A stretch of DNA of 64,000 nt, taken from NCBI RefSeq assembly GCF_009301415.1, contig NZ_CP045072.1, forward strand, positions 1,603,001 to 1,667,000, in the 5' to 3' direction. Made by a program: the position numbers and the translations under genes. Numbering within the stretch: position 1 is the stretch's first letter; each line of letters starts with the position of its first letter. The notes under the pieces are model-generated. The model had not been told where the DNA came from, searched no databases, and was given only the letters and a program-made list of their open reading frames with translations. This DNA comes from Paracoccus kondratievae (GTDB taxonomy: Bacteria > Pseudomonadota > Alphaproteobacteria > Rhodobacterales > Rhodobacteraceae). Positions 19,610-27,695 of this stretch are shown piece by piece.

Positions 19610-21459
19610 GTTCCGACCTCCGGAATGACATCCGCATCGGCCGTCACCGCGCAATCATCCGGCACACGGACACGGATCTCGAACCGTCCTTCCCGGCCGC
19701 CAAGGTCAATGGTGTCGCCAGCGGTTTCTGCCTTTCCGTCCAGCCACCTGACGGAAAGAACTTCAGGCCTGCCGACGGTGTCGTCGACTGGTCCAAGCGT
19801 CGCGCCTTCCACTGCCACGGAGGCTGAAGCAATCAGCTTCGCGCCACTTCGCCGCGCGTCCTGCGTCACCTCCGTGAGGAAGACGGCAATACGCACGGCA
19901 TCGCCAGCCTCGAGGCGCTCGAACACGGGACGACTTGCCCGCGCCCTCGAGGGTCGCCCGCCTCCTGAACCACCCGAACTGCGACGCCGCCCTGCGCCGT
20001 CGCCCCCGACGTTTTCGAGCACAGCCCCAAGGCGCCCGGCAAGGCGCGCAAGCGGTGGACCGGATCCGTCCCCCGGCCTTCGTGAGATCGGCTCCATGCC
20101 CATCTCGGAGGCGATTTCCTTCAGGCGCTTCAGCGCTATGTTGACGTAGCGCTTTTCGTTGCCTTTCGGCAGGTTGTCGGGAACCCAGTCATCATGGGCA
20201 GGCGGTTCGGAATCCGCAAAGGCCTGCTCTACCTCATCCTCGTCGCTGGCGATGAACACGCCTGCCCATTCCAGCCGCGCGTCGGGGAGCGGATTGCCCT
20301 CGAGATACTTCACGACGAGCTCAACGGGCCGCATCAGCGCAATGTGGTGCATCTGCTCGGGGACAAGCCGGACGTCCTCGTCCGCAGTCAGGTAGCGTCT
20401 CGGCGACCGCAGGCCCTTCTCGATGGCGAGCGTGCCGAGGATCTTCTGTGGCCTCTGGGACTCGATCCGCCGAACATTGTTTCCCGTGCGGGCCCGCGCC
20501 GCGGTCATTGCCTTGCACAACAGATCGAATGGGGCGAATTCCTCTGGCGCCGGAACGAGCAGTTCCCGATCCTCGACCATCACACTGCAGGCAAAGCGGT
20601 GCTTCGCCGGGGCGTCGCGCATCATCCGCGGCCAGAAATTCCAGAGCAGCGTCTCGACGATCCGGTTTCCGGTTGCCGTCAGATCGTCCTCGTCGGTCTG
20701 GAAGCCGAGGATCATGATCGTGGTCCCCGATCTGCCCGGGCCGCGTTCCGGCAGACCGAGTTGACCGGCCAGCGCCGAGGCGGTATCACCCGTTGCCGGA
20801 TCGGCGATCCCGTCCGCCGGATCCCTGACGCCCCACCAGTGACGGCCTGTGAAGCGCCTCCTCATCCCGTTCTCCGGCTTTTCGAAGGAGCGGCCGACAT
20901 GGCATGCCATCAGGCGCCGCCCCTCCGGACCGGCTCCGTCGGGCAGCGTGTCGACGATGATCGTGCTGCACGCGCTGGCACGATACAGGGCGACCTTGCC
21001 GAAGCCGTAGGTGCCGCCCCCCTGCTCGGTGTCCCGAGCTGTGCCGATGTTGCGAAGGAAGTCGATGAAGTTGGTCTGTTCGGTTCCTACCGGGATCCGG
21101 TCCGACCGCGTTGGGCCGCCAAGCCCCACGGTGCCGAAGTCGCAGATCTCGAGTACGACCGCACTTTCGGCCTCGAGGAGGCCTGAGATCGTGGCGGACG
21201 AACGCGGTTCCTCCGGAATCTCGGCAAGGACGATGCTCCGAAGGATGTCGCGCTGGGTGTCCGAGAGAGTCCGCAGCCTGATCAGGATCTCGGGCCCGAC
21301 GCCCGGTCGCGCGGCGTCGGCAATGTTCTGGACAGATTCCCGGATGACCGTCTGCAACGGATCGAGCGTTGGTGCACCGAGCAGACGGCGGAAGTTCTCG
21401 CCGATGTTTCCGGTCGAACCGTAAGGCTCGGAATGGAGCTCGAGCGGGCTCAAGGTCAT
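19606..21459 (-). CDS. GHKL (MORC/MutL-like) ATPase
   Basis: 617 residues. The N-terminal Bergerat fold shows box N as ESVQNIADA (Glu41, Asn45), box G1 as D107-F-G, the G2 lid as GGGTYGFGKVALY at 147-159 and GTTIMILGF. The C-terminal third has a long low-complexity Gly/Arg/Ser linker near residue 475, then a beta-rich region. Iyer and Aravind described MORC-like GHKL ATPases in predicted R-M systems with Z1 helicases and REase-fold proteins; this operon fits. It probably acts as an ATP-driven DNA clamp. Confidence 0.85.
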   Translation of the reverse strand: MTLSPLELHSEPYGSTGNIGENFRRLLGAPTLDPLQTVIRESVQNIADAARPGVGPEILIRLRTLSDTQRDILRSIVLAEIPEEPRSSATISGLLEAESAVVLEICDFGTVGLGGPTRSDRIPVGTEQTNFIDFLRNIGTARDTEQGGGTYGFGKVALYRASACSTIIVDTLPDGAGPEGRRLMACHVGRSFEKPENGMRRRFTGRHWWGVRDPADGIADPATGDTASALAGQLGLPERGPGRSGTTIMILGFQTDEDDLTATGNRIVETLLWNFWPRMMRDAPAKHRFACSVMVEDRELLVPAPEEFAPFDLLCKAMTAARARTGNNVRRIESQRPQKILGTLAIEKGLRSPRRYLTADEDVRLVPEQMHHIALMRPVELVVKYLEGNPLPDARLEWAGVFIASDEDEVEQAFADSEPPAHDDWVPDNLPKGNEKRYVNIALKRLKEIASEMGMEPISRRPGDGSGPPLARLAGRLGAVLENVGGDGAGRRRSSGGSGGGRPSRARASRPVFERLEAGDAVRIAVFLTEVTQDARRSGAKLIASASVAVEGATLGPVDDTVGRPEVLSVRWLDGKAETAGDTIDLGGREGRFEIRVRVPDDCAVTADADVIPEVGT

Positions 21460-22469
21460 CCGGACAATTCCTGAAGGAGTGAGGCGAATTCCGCCGGCGG
21501 GCATTCTGCGTCGGTAGCATGCCCGAGATCGATCATGTAGGTCGCATCAACAATACCTGCAGGGATCCTTCCGCCGACAAAGCTCGAAGGCACGATCCGG
21601 GGAAGACCTGGGCCGACACGATAGAGGCGTTCTGCCTCCGCCCTGAATGCGAAACGGTTCCATGCGGCGTCATGCACATCCGTGCAGCCGACGGCCGCGA
21701 GCAGCGCCCGCAGTCCCGCAGGGTCGTCGGCGCGCAGCAAGGCCCTGTCTCCGAGAGAAGCCACGGTGAGAAGGCCGCCCTCGACCGCCTCGAGGACCAG
21801 ATGCGCAAGGTGCAGAGATCCGCCCGCAGGCGGTTCCAGCTGATCGATGCCGTTGATGGTGACTTCGTTGGCCCCAGCGCCGAGCGATGCCTTGACCTCC
21901 AGCGAGACGTCTCTGGCCCGGAAGTCGTGCCGGTCTCCCGCCGGTCCGCGCCAGCAGCGCCAGGCCGAAGGCGAAATGTCGAGGAGCCGGTTCAACACGA
22001 CCAGCTCGGCCACGAGGCCGACAACCCGCGGTCTGTCGATCTCTCTCCCTGCTGGCGGGACGAGAAGTTCGCGGAAGTCATCGAGCGCACCAGCCACAGC
22101 CGCGACCCCGTCCTTCCGGTCGGCTAGACGGCGGACGATGTCATCCACGACCTCGCCGAACACGGCTTCGAGATCCGGCGACGTGCAGATGACATCGAGA
22201 AACCGGATCGCGCGTTGCCCATTCGTGAGAGTCGTTAAGCCGATCTTCAAGGCACTGCCCGTCTCGAGAGCACTGATCGTCTCGCCCGCCGCAAGCGGCA
22301 CCAGCAGCCGCGCCTCCCCGCCGGAACCGACGGCCAGCCGGACAGGCCCCGCCTTCGTCGTTGCGCGAAGAGGCAACGAGGGGATGCCGAGACCTTCTCC
22401 GTCGATGTGCCCTGCCCGAAGGACATTCCAGCGTCCCTGCGCCGGGCTCTCCTGCTTGGGTCTAGACAC
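21456..22469 (-). CDS. PD-(D/E)XK motif nuclease of Z1 operon
   Basis: 337 residues. A restriction-fold core is seen around residue 215: RHDF then D-V-S-L-E-V-K, giving the D...E-x-K catalytic triad, preceded by the helix RVVGLVAELVVLNRLLD with its glutamate. It is the likely DNA-cutting subunit. The start is GTG at 22469, overlapping the Z1 gene end by 8 bp; its own stop overlaps the GHKL start by 4 bp. Family PF14390 is the probable match (not searched). Confidence 0.85.
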   Translation of the reverse strand: MSRPKQESPAQGRWNVLRAGHIDGEGLGIPSLPLRATTKAGPVRLAVGSGGEARLLVPLAAGETISALETGSALKIGLTTLTNGQRAIRFLDVICTSPDLEAVFGEVVDDIVRRLADRKDGVAAVAGALDDFRELLVPPAGREIDRPRVVGLVAELVVLNRLLDISPSAWRCWRGPAGDRHDFRARDVSLEVKASLGAGANEVTINGIDQLEPPAGGSLHLAHLVLEAVEGGLLTVASLGDRALLRADDPAGLRALLAAVGCTDVHDAAWNRFAFRAEAERLYRVGPGLPRIVPSSFVGGRIPAGIVDATYMIDLGHATDAECPPAEFASLLQELSG

Positions 22470-25095
22470 CTGCTGCCTCCGTCTGCGCGGCCTCCTCCTC
22501 CTCGATCGCAGCGACTTCCTCGGCCGACAGCGGCTGCAGCTCCACCGAGACGAAGTTCCCGCCCTCCGTGACCGATCCGGGGAAGACGATCCCGATGCCG
22601 AGCACGTCATGCACGGCATCGAGCGGCACTCTCGCCTTGCTCTCGCGCTCGGGGCGCGAGTCCCGCGCGATGGGATAGAGCAGGAGAAGCGGAACCTGTC
22701 CCACCGCGTCCAACCTCGCCGCCTTGAGTTCCTCCCAGCTTCCGTTGCCTCCGACATCGCCGGCACAGTCGAAAACCACATCGCGTCTCGACATGAGCGC
22801 CTTGATGTCCGCGATCCCGCTCGTGTCCTTCAACCTTGCGCGGTTGACCGTCCTGACGGAACCGATCGTGCCGAGAGGAGCATCGGAATGGCGACCGCGG
22901 CCGGACTCGACGATACCGATGTTCCATGATGAAAGGCGCGGATCCGGCCCGTCGATGAACGGGACCAGCATGGCCGGCAGCAGGTCCGCCTGGGAGGACT
23001 CGACGGAATAGGCCTCGAGGAATCTGCGGACCGACGACCTCGGCACGTTGCGCCAGAGCTTGCGCTCCCCTGCGTCCCGATCGCGCCGGCCAAGCGCCTC
23101 GATACGGCTGACAAGTTCGCTGCCTGCTGCCCAGTTCCTTTCGAGCAGTCCAGCGTCAGTGTGAGCGAAACGGAACGTCTGGCGATGGGTTCCCCAGTAG
23201 CTGACAGCACAGCGCCTCGCGGCGCGCATCTTGTTTGCCGCAGTAATCGCCATGCCGGGAATTGCCCTGATCCGGACCGCCAGGTCCATCGGCGCGAGGT
23301 CGCGGAGCCGATACTGCTCGATGTCCTCCCTGATTTCCTGTTCGACGGAGGCAAGCGCCCTGAATCGCAGCTTGAGATCGCTCGGCATCCAGATCCGCGG
23401 AAGATCCTCGTAGCCGGGCCGGTAGCCGAACCAGCGTCCCATCTGGAGTAGCGTGTCGTACTGGTTTGCCGTTCGCAGGAAATAACTGACCATCAGGCCT
23501 TCGAGGGTCAGGCCCCGAGCGAGGATGGAGCCGCCGACCACGATGTAGGTCTTTGGCCCGCCGGAATAATCGATCCTGTCGTCGCTTGCGCCGTTCTCGA
23601 CCGGGAACTCGATGCTTTGGAGCACTTCCGGCAGATACCGGAAGACATCTTCCAGTGTGACCGGCTTCGCATCAGTCAGGTCGTCCGGCAGTCGTCCCTG
23701 CTCCTCGTCCCAGACCCGACCGAGCCGGGATCCGAGGTCGGATGCCGGATCGACAAGATCCTTGCGGTGCACGTCGACCCAGCCCTCGATCAGCGCCGCA
23801 ACCACCTCGTGCGCACGAACGTAGGCCGATGTGTGCACCAGCATCGTCATGTGCTGGTCCCCATGTCCACGGGCGCGCCGCGCGGCGCAGCATGCGAGGA
23901 AGTAGAGGATGGCGGCCTCGAGACTCGGCGTCATGGCAGGCTGGAAGGCGTCACGCTCCTTCCTGCTGCGCGGCTGCAGCCCCGCCTCGTCCTCATCCGG
24001 CACGTCGCGGATCATGTCGAGCCCTTCCTCGTCGGGCCGCACGTCCTCCGGGTCGACCGGCGTCTTCCCGAACAGACGCTCGGTGCCGAAGTACCGATCC
24101 GGTTTCGGCAGAGCCGTGATGAAGTCCCGTGGATAGAGATCGTCGAGCTCCTGGCCGTCGACACGGTAGGGGTTGATCAGCACATTCGCGAAGGGAGTGG
24201 CAGTGTAGCCGACATAGGTAACAGCCGGGAGAAGTCCGAGAACTTCGCGGATGCGCTGGTTGATGGCCGTCATGTCGAGCTCGCCCCGCGCCGAGTTCAC
24301 GCTTGCCTGGTCGCATTCGTCGTCGATGACCAGGACCCGGAGCTGCTGCAACACAGCCGGCAATGTCTCCCTGATGGCCTTGCGCAGTTCTCCAAGGGGC
24401 GAGACGTTCTTCTTGATGACGGCCAGCTGCGCCTTGTCGGAATGGGAGAGGAAACCGCCCTGAGGCGGAGCCCGGAAATCCCTGTCCACCTCGTTCGACG
24501 TGAGCACCTGCCAGTTCAGGGGATTGCGCCGCACGAGGTCGGAATACAATCTGAGCTGGGTCTGATGGCGCAGCTTGTTCGTCAGACCGGCGAGGACGAT
24601 CACTGTGTCGTAACCTGCATCGAGTGCCTTGGCGATGACGGCCGTCATGTTGGCCGTCTTGCCCGACTGGACGTGGCCGACGACCAGTCCGCGACAGGAG
24701 AACTGGCTCCTCGCCGGATCCCGCGGGTTCTCAAGAAGTGAGACCACCTCGTTCGATGCGTCATCGATGCCGCGCACGTCGTCCTCGTGCCACTTCTTCT
24801 CGTTAAGAAGGAAGGACTTCACAGCAGGCCAGTGCAGGTCCGACGGTCTCGGGCCGAAGTACCATTCCGGCCGTTTTCTGATCACCGAGTGGCTGTGGAG
24901 TATCTCGATCTGTTCGAACTCGCGGGCAACTATGGCGGCGGCTTCGTCGATCTCGCCGGACAGATTAGCTGCAAGCCCGGGGGAGAGGAGGTCGAGTTCG
25001 GCGCGAACGGCAGCAACCGCGCTTTCGAGATTGCCATGCCGTGGCAGCGCTTGGCGGATACGTTCAACCAATCCATCAACTTGAGGTCCCGGCAC
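22462..25095 (-). CDS. Z1-domain SF2 helicase-like ATPase
   Basis: 877 residues. Walker A is GHVQSGKT at about 140-147 and Walker B/motif II is DDEC at about 258-261, followed by the Z1 domain with TYVGYTATPFAN and, further on, VVGGSILARGLTLEGL and QMGRWFGYRPGY. It is the motor of the predicted restriction system. The GTG at 25095 is chosen because GGGAGGG lies 4 bp upstream; an extended TTG start at 25176 has no ribosome site. It is the first gene of the five-gene operon. Confidence 0.9.
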   Translation of the reverse strand: MPGPQVDGLVERIRQALPRHGNLESAVAAVRAELDLLSPGLAANLSGEIDEAAAIVAREFEQIEILHSHSVIRKRPEWYFGPRPSDLHWPAVKSFLLNEKKWHEDDVRGIDDASNEVVSLLENPRDPARSQFSCRGLVVGHVQSGKTANMTAVIAKALDAGYDTVIVLAGLTNKLRHQTQLRLYSDLVRRNPLNWQVLTSNEVDRDFRAPPQGGFLSHSDKAQLAVIKKNVSPLGELRKAIRETLPAVLQQLRVLVIDDECDQASVNSARGELDMTAINQRIREVLGLLPAVTYVGYTATPFANVLINPYRVDGQELDDLYPRDFITALPKPDRYFGTERLFGKTPVDPEDVRPDEEGLDMIRDVPDEDEAGLQPRSRKERDAFQPAMTPSLEAAILYFLACCAARRARGHGDQHMTMLVHTSAYVRAHEVVAALIEGWVDVHRKDLVDPASDLGSRLGRVWDEEQGRLPDDLTDAKPVTLEDVFRYLPEVLQSIEFPVENGASDDRIDYSGGPKTYIVVGGSILARGLTLEGLMVSYFLRTANQYDTLLQMGRWFGYRPGYEDLPRIWMPSDLKLRFRALASVEQEIREDIEQYRLRDLAPMDLAVRIRAIPGMAITAANKMRAARRCAVSYWGTHRQTFRFAHTDAGLLERNWAAGSELVSRIEALGRRDRDAGERKLWRNVPRSSVRRFLEAYSVESSQADLLPAMLVPFIDGPDPRLSSWNIGIVESGRGRHSDAPLGTIGSVRTVNRARLKDTSGIADIKALMSRRDVVFDCAGDVGGNGSWEELKAARLDAVGQVPLLLLYPIARDSRPERESKARVPLDAVHDVLGIGIVFPGSVTEGGNFVSVELQPLSAEEVAAIEEEEAAQTEAAGV

Positions 25096-25207
25096 AACGC
25101 CCTCCCGACTGAAACGCGAGCAATCTCCAGAGAACTGGATCAAGCCCAAGTAATCACGCGATGATTTCAGGATCAAGACGAGGATTGGACGGGAAGTGTC
25201 GAGAATG

Positions 25208-25588
25208 TCAGAAAGACTTCTTCTGCCGCTCCCACTCCTCCGGGAACCCGTCCATCAGCCGGGCCAAGATCACGTCCGGCCCTTGCCGCCCTTCCAGAAT
25301 TGTATCCACGATGTCGGGCGCGAGCAGCGTGAGCCGCAGGACGCGGGTCATGTAGGAGGGCGCGATGCCCTCTCGCTCGGCAAGTTCGGCGATGGTGACG
25401 AACTCGCCCGACTCGAGCATCCGCTTCCAGCGGAACGCGCGGGCCAGCGCCTTGACGAGGGTGCTGTCAGTCCGCTGCGATTGCGTGGCGCCCTCGGGCA
25501 ACTGCATCTCCTTCTTCCCGCCACGCTTCACGACCCGGAACGGCACGTAGAGCGTCACGGTGTCCGGGATCTGCGTCCTGCTGGTCAT
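25208..25588 (-). CDS. HTH protein of the recombinase cassette
   Basis: 126 residues. A helix-turn-helix is visible as ELAEREGIAPSYMTRVLRLTLLAPDIVDTIL (about residues 69-99), similar to KorB/ParB-type HTH regions. It overlaps the recombinase gene by 4 bp and is commonly found with this class of recombinase, so a role as recombination directionality factor or cassette regulator is plausible but not shown. Confidence 0.8.
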   Translation of the reverse strand: MTSRTQIPDTVTLYVPFRVVKRGGKKEMQLPEGATQSQRTDSTLVKALARAFRWKRMLESGEFVTIAELAEREGIAPSYMTRVLRLTLLAPDIVDTILEGRQGPDVILARLMDGFPEEWERQKKSF

Positions 25589-26910
25589 GCGGCCGCCTCG
25601 ATGCCGCCAGCCAGCATCTCGCGGGCGAGGCCGCTAAGGCCGTCAACACGTAGCCGAACGTTCAGGCTGCCCGTACTGATGTCGACCCGTTCAACCAGCA
25701 GCGCCACGACGCGCGACTGCTCGGCGGGGAACAGTTCGTCCCACAGCGGGTCGAGCTGCTGCAGGGCCACGAGGGCGTCAGCCTCGGTGATGTCGCCGTC
25801 GTGGGCACGCGCCGCCTTCCATGTCCCCGCAACGATCTCTGGCTGGCGGAACACGGCGCGGAGCTGGTCTATGACGGCCGCTTCGATCTCGCCTGCTGGC
25901 ACCCGGCCAACCGGGCACGATCCCGCGCCGTGCTTCAGCACCGTCTGGCTGACATAGTAGCGGTATAGCCTGTCGCCCTTGCGGGTATGCGTCGGCGAGA
26001 ACGCGGCGCCATCGGGCCCGAACAGCAGCCCCTTCAGCAGCGCCGGCGTCTGGGCGCGGGTGCGCGCGGCGCGCTTGCGGGGGCTTTCCTGCAGGATGGC
26101 GTGAACGCGGTCCCAGTTCTCGCGGTCGATGATCGCTTCGTGCTCGCCCGGATAGCTCTCGCCTTTATGTACCGCTTCGCCGATGTAGGCGCGGTTGCTG
26201 AGCATCCGGTAAATGTATTTCTTGTCGAGCCGGTTGCCGCGCGACGTGCGGATGCCGCGTTTCGCGACCTCCCGCGCGAGTTCGGTCCCCGAGCCGATCT
26301 CGAGGAAGCGGGCGAAGATCCAGCGAACTTGCTCGGCATGCTCGTCGTCGATGACCAGTTTCCGGCTCTCGACCCGGTAGCCATATGGCGGGACGCCGCC
26401 CATCCACATGCCTTTCTTCCGGCTCGCTGCGACCTTGTCGCGGATGCGTTCCGCGGTCACCTCGCGCTCGAACTGGGCGAACGACAGCAGAATGTTCAGC
26501 GTCAGCCGCCCCATTGAGGTGGTGGTGTTGAACGACTGTGTGACCGAGACGAAGGTCACGCCGTTGCGGTCGAACACCTCGACCAGCTTGGCGAAGTCGG
26601 CGAGCGAGCGGCTGAGGCGGTCGATCTTGTAGACCACCACCACGTCGACCAGCCCGTCCTCGATGTCCGCCAGCAGCCGCTTCAGGCCGGGCCGTTCAAG
26701 CGTGCCGCCCGAGATGCCGCCATCGTCATAGTGATCGCGGACCAGCACCCAGCCCTCGGACCGCTGGCTGGCGATGTACGCCTCGCAGGCCTCGCGCTGG
26801 GCGTGGAGCGAGTTGAACTCCTGCTCCAGCCCTTCCTCTGAGGATTTCCGGGTGTAGACCGCGCACCGCAGCTTGCGGACGACCTTCGTTTTTTCGGGCG
26901 GCTTGGTCAT
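25585..26910 (-). CDS. Large-type serine recombinase
   Basis: 441 residues. The N-terminal resolvase domain has the catalytic serine at Ser23 in YTRKSS, with VYKIDRLSRS and FAQFEREVTAERIRDK further on; the recombinase domain (GGVPPYGYR...) and a zinc-ribbon-like region with a short coiled C-terminus follow. It would catalyse integration or excision of the phage-like element. It overlaps DUF2924 upstream and the HTH gene downstream by 4 bp each, so the cassette is translationally coupled. Confidence 0.93.
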   Translation of the reverse strand: MTKPPEKTKVVRKLRCAVYTRKSSEEGLEQEFNSLHAQREACEAYIASQRSEGWVLVRDHYDDGGISGGTLERPGLKRLLADIEDGLVDVVVVYKIDRLSRSLADFAKLVEVFDRNGVTFVSVTQSFNTTTSMGRLTLNILLSFAQFEREVTAERIRDKVAASRKKGMWMGGVPPYGYRVESRKLVIDDEHAEQVRWIFARFLEIGSGTELAREVAKRGIRTSRGNRLDKKYIYRMLSNRAYIGEAVHKGESYPGEHEAIIDRENWDRVHAILQESPRKRAARTRAQTPALLKGLLFGPDGAAFSPTHTRKGDRLYRYYVSQTVLKHGAGSCPVGRVPAGEIEAAVIDQLRAVFRQPEIVAGTWKAARAHDGDITEADALVALQQLDPLWDELFPAEQSRVVALLVERVDISTGSLNVRLRVDGLSGLAREMLAGGIEAAA

Positions 26911-27362
26911 CTCCGCCCCCTGTGGTTCTTGAGGCCGAAGAACACCCAGCCGTTCCAGCGCGTGCCGGTGATCGTACGCGCGATGGCGGACAACGACTTG
27001 TAGGGCCGCCCCTGCCATTCGAAGCCTTCGGAGGTGACGGTGACGACCTGCTCGACGCCCTGCCACTCGCGCAGCAGCCGCGTGCCGGTGATCGGGCGGC
27101 CGCGATCGGCGCGGATGCCGCGCTTCTTCTTGTCGCCGCCGTCCAGTTCCTCGCCGAGCCGTTCCAGCCGCCGGATCGTCTCGGGCTTCAGCCCGCCATA
27201 GGCGAGTTCCTGAATGCGGTAGGCCAGGCGGGATTCAAGGTAGCGGCGGTTGAACGGCGGCGGCTCGCTGTCGAACAGGTCGCGCCACTGTTGCTTCAAG
27301 TCGGGCGTCGGTGTGGTCTTGAGCGCGGCCAAGCGCGCGGGGATGGGATCGTGGGTCGTCAT
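26907..27362 (-). CDS. DUF2924 protein
   Basis: 151 residues, basic. The pattern QWRDLFDSEPPPFNRRYLESRLAYRIQELAYGGL and the C-terminal ARTITGTRWNGWVFFGL are characteristic of DUF2924, a small DNA-binding-looking protein nearly always encoded just before serine recombinases in alphaproteobacterial elements. Probably an accessory to recombination. The ATG follows GGAGA. Confidence 0.88.
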   Translation of the reverse strand: MTTHDPIPARLAALKTTPTPDLKQQWRDLFDSEPPPFNRRYLESRLAYRIQELAYGGLKPETIRRLERLGEELDGGDKKKRGIRADRGRPITGTRLLREWQGVEQVVTVTSEGFEWQGRPYKSLSAIARTITGTRWNGWVFFGLKNHRGRR

Positions 27363-27565
27363 GCGGGTCTCCGTTGCGTTGGAGTTGCATGACGGCATTG
27401 GTCGGACGGATAGTGTAGGCAACTTTCTCCAGTGTCGTCAGATTCTTCTACTGTCTCCCGCGTGCGCAGCCGACCCAGCCCGAGCGCCAGCAGGCCGCAC
27501 AGTTCGGCGCGGCGCTCGGCGGCAGTCATCAGGAAGGGTGACAGAGGGTTGGGACGTTTCATCAT
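27359..27565 (-). CDS. Small protein heading the recombinase operon
   Basis: 68 residues; MMKRPNPLSPFLMTAAERRAEL is the start, then a short Leu-rich helix and a polar tail. Its stop overlaps the DUF2924 start by 4 bp. Similar small proteins are recalled before DUF2924 in related elements. Function unknown; translational leader or accessory factor are options. Confidence 0.6.
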   Translation of the reverse strand: MMKRPNPLSPFLMTAAERRAELCGLLALGLGRLRTRETVEESDDTGESCLHYPSDQCRHATPTQRRPA

Positions 27566-27695
27566 CGGTAACTCGCAGGGTTCTCGACGATGAAAAGCCG
27601 GTTCAGGAAGCAAATCGGGACAGCGATCGAAGATTCTTTGCGTCGGGGGGCCATGTGAGGTTAGCCTTCACGAAACCTTGATCACGGAGGTACAC

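Noticed and set aside
25585..26910. Serine recombinase as the integrase for the tRNA-Ser site
   Set aside because: It is 10 kb from the tRNA, inside a separate element; serine recombinases rarely use tRNA 3' ends.
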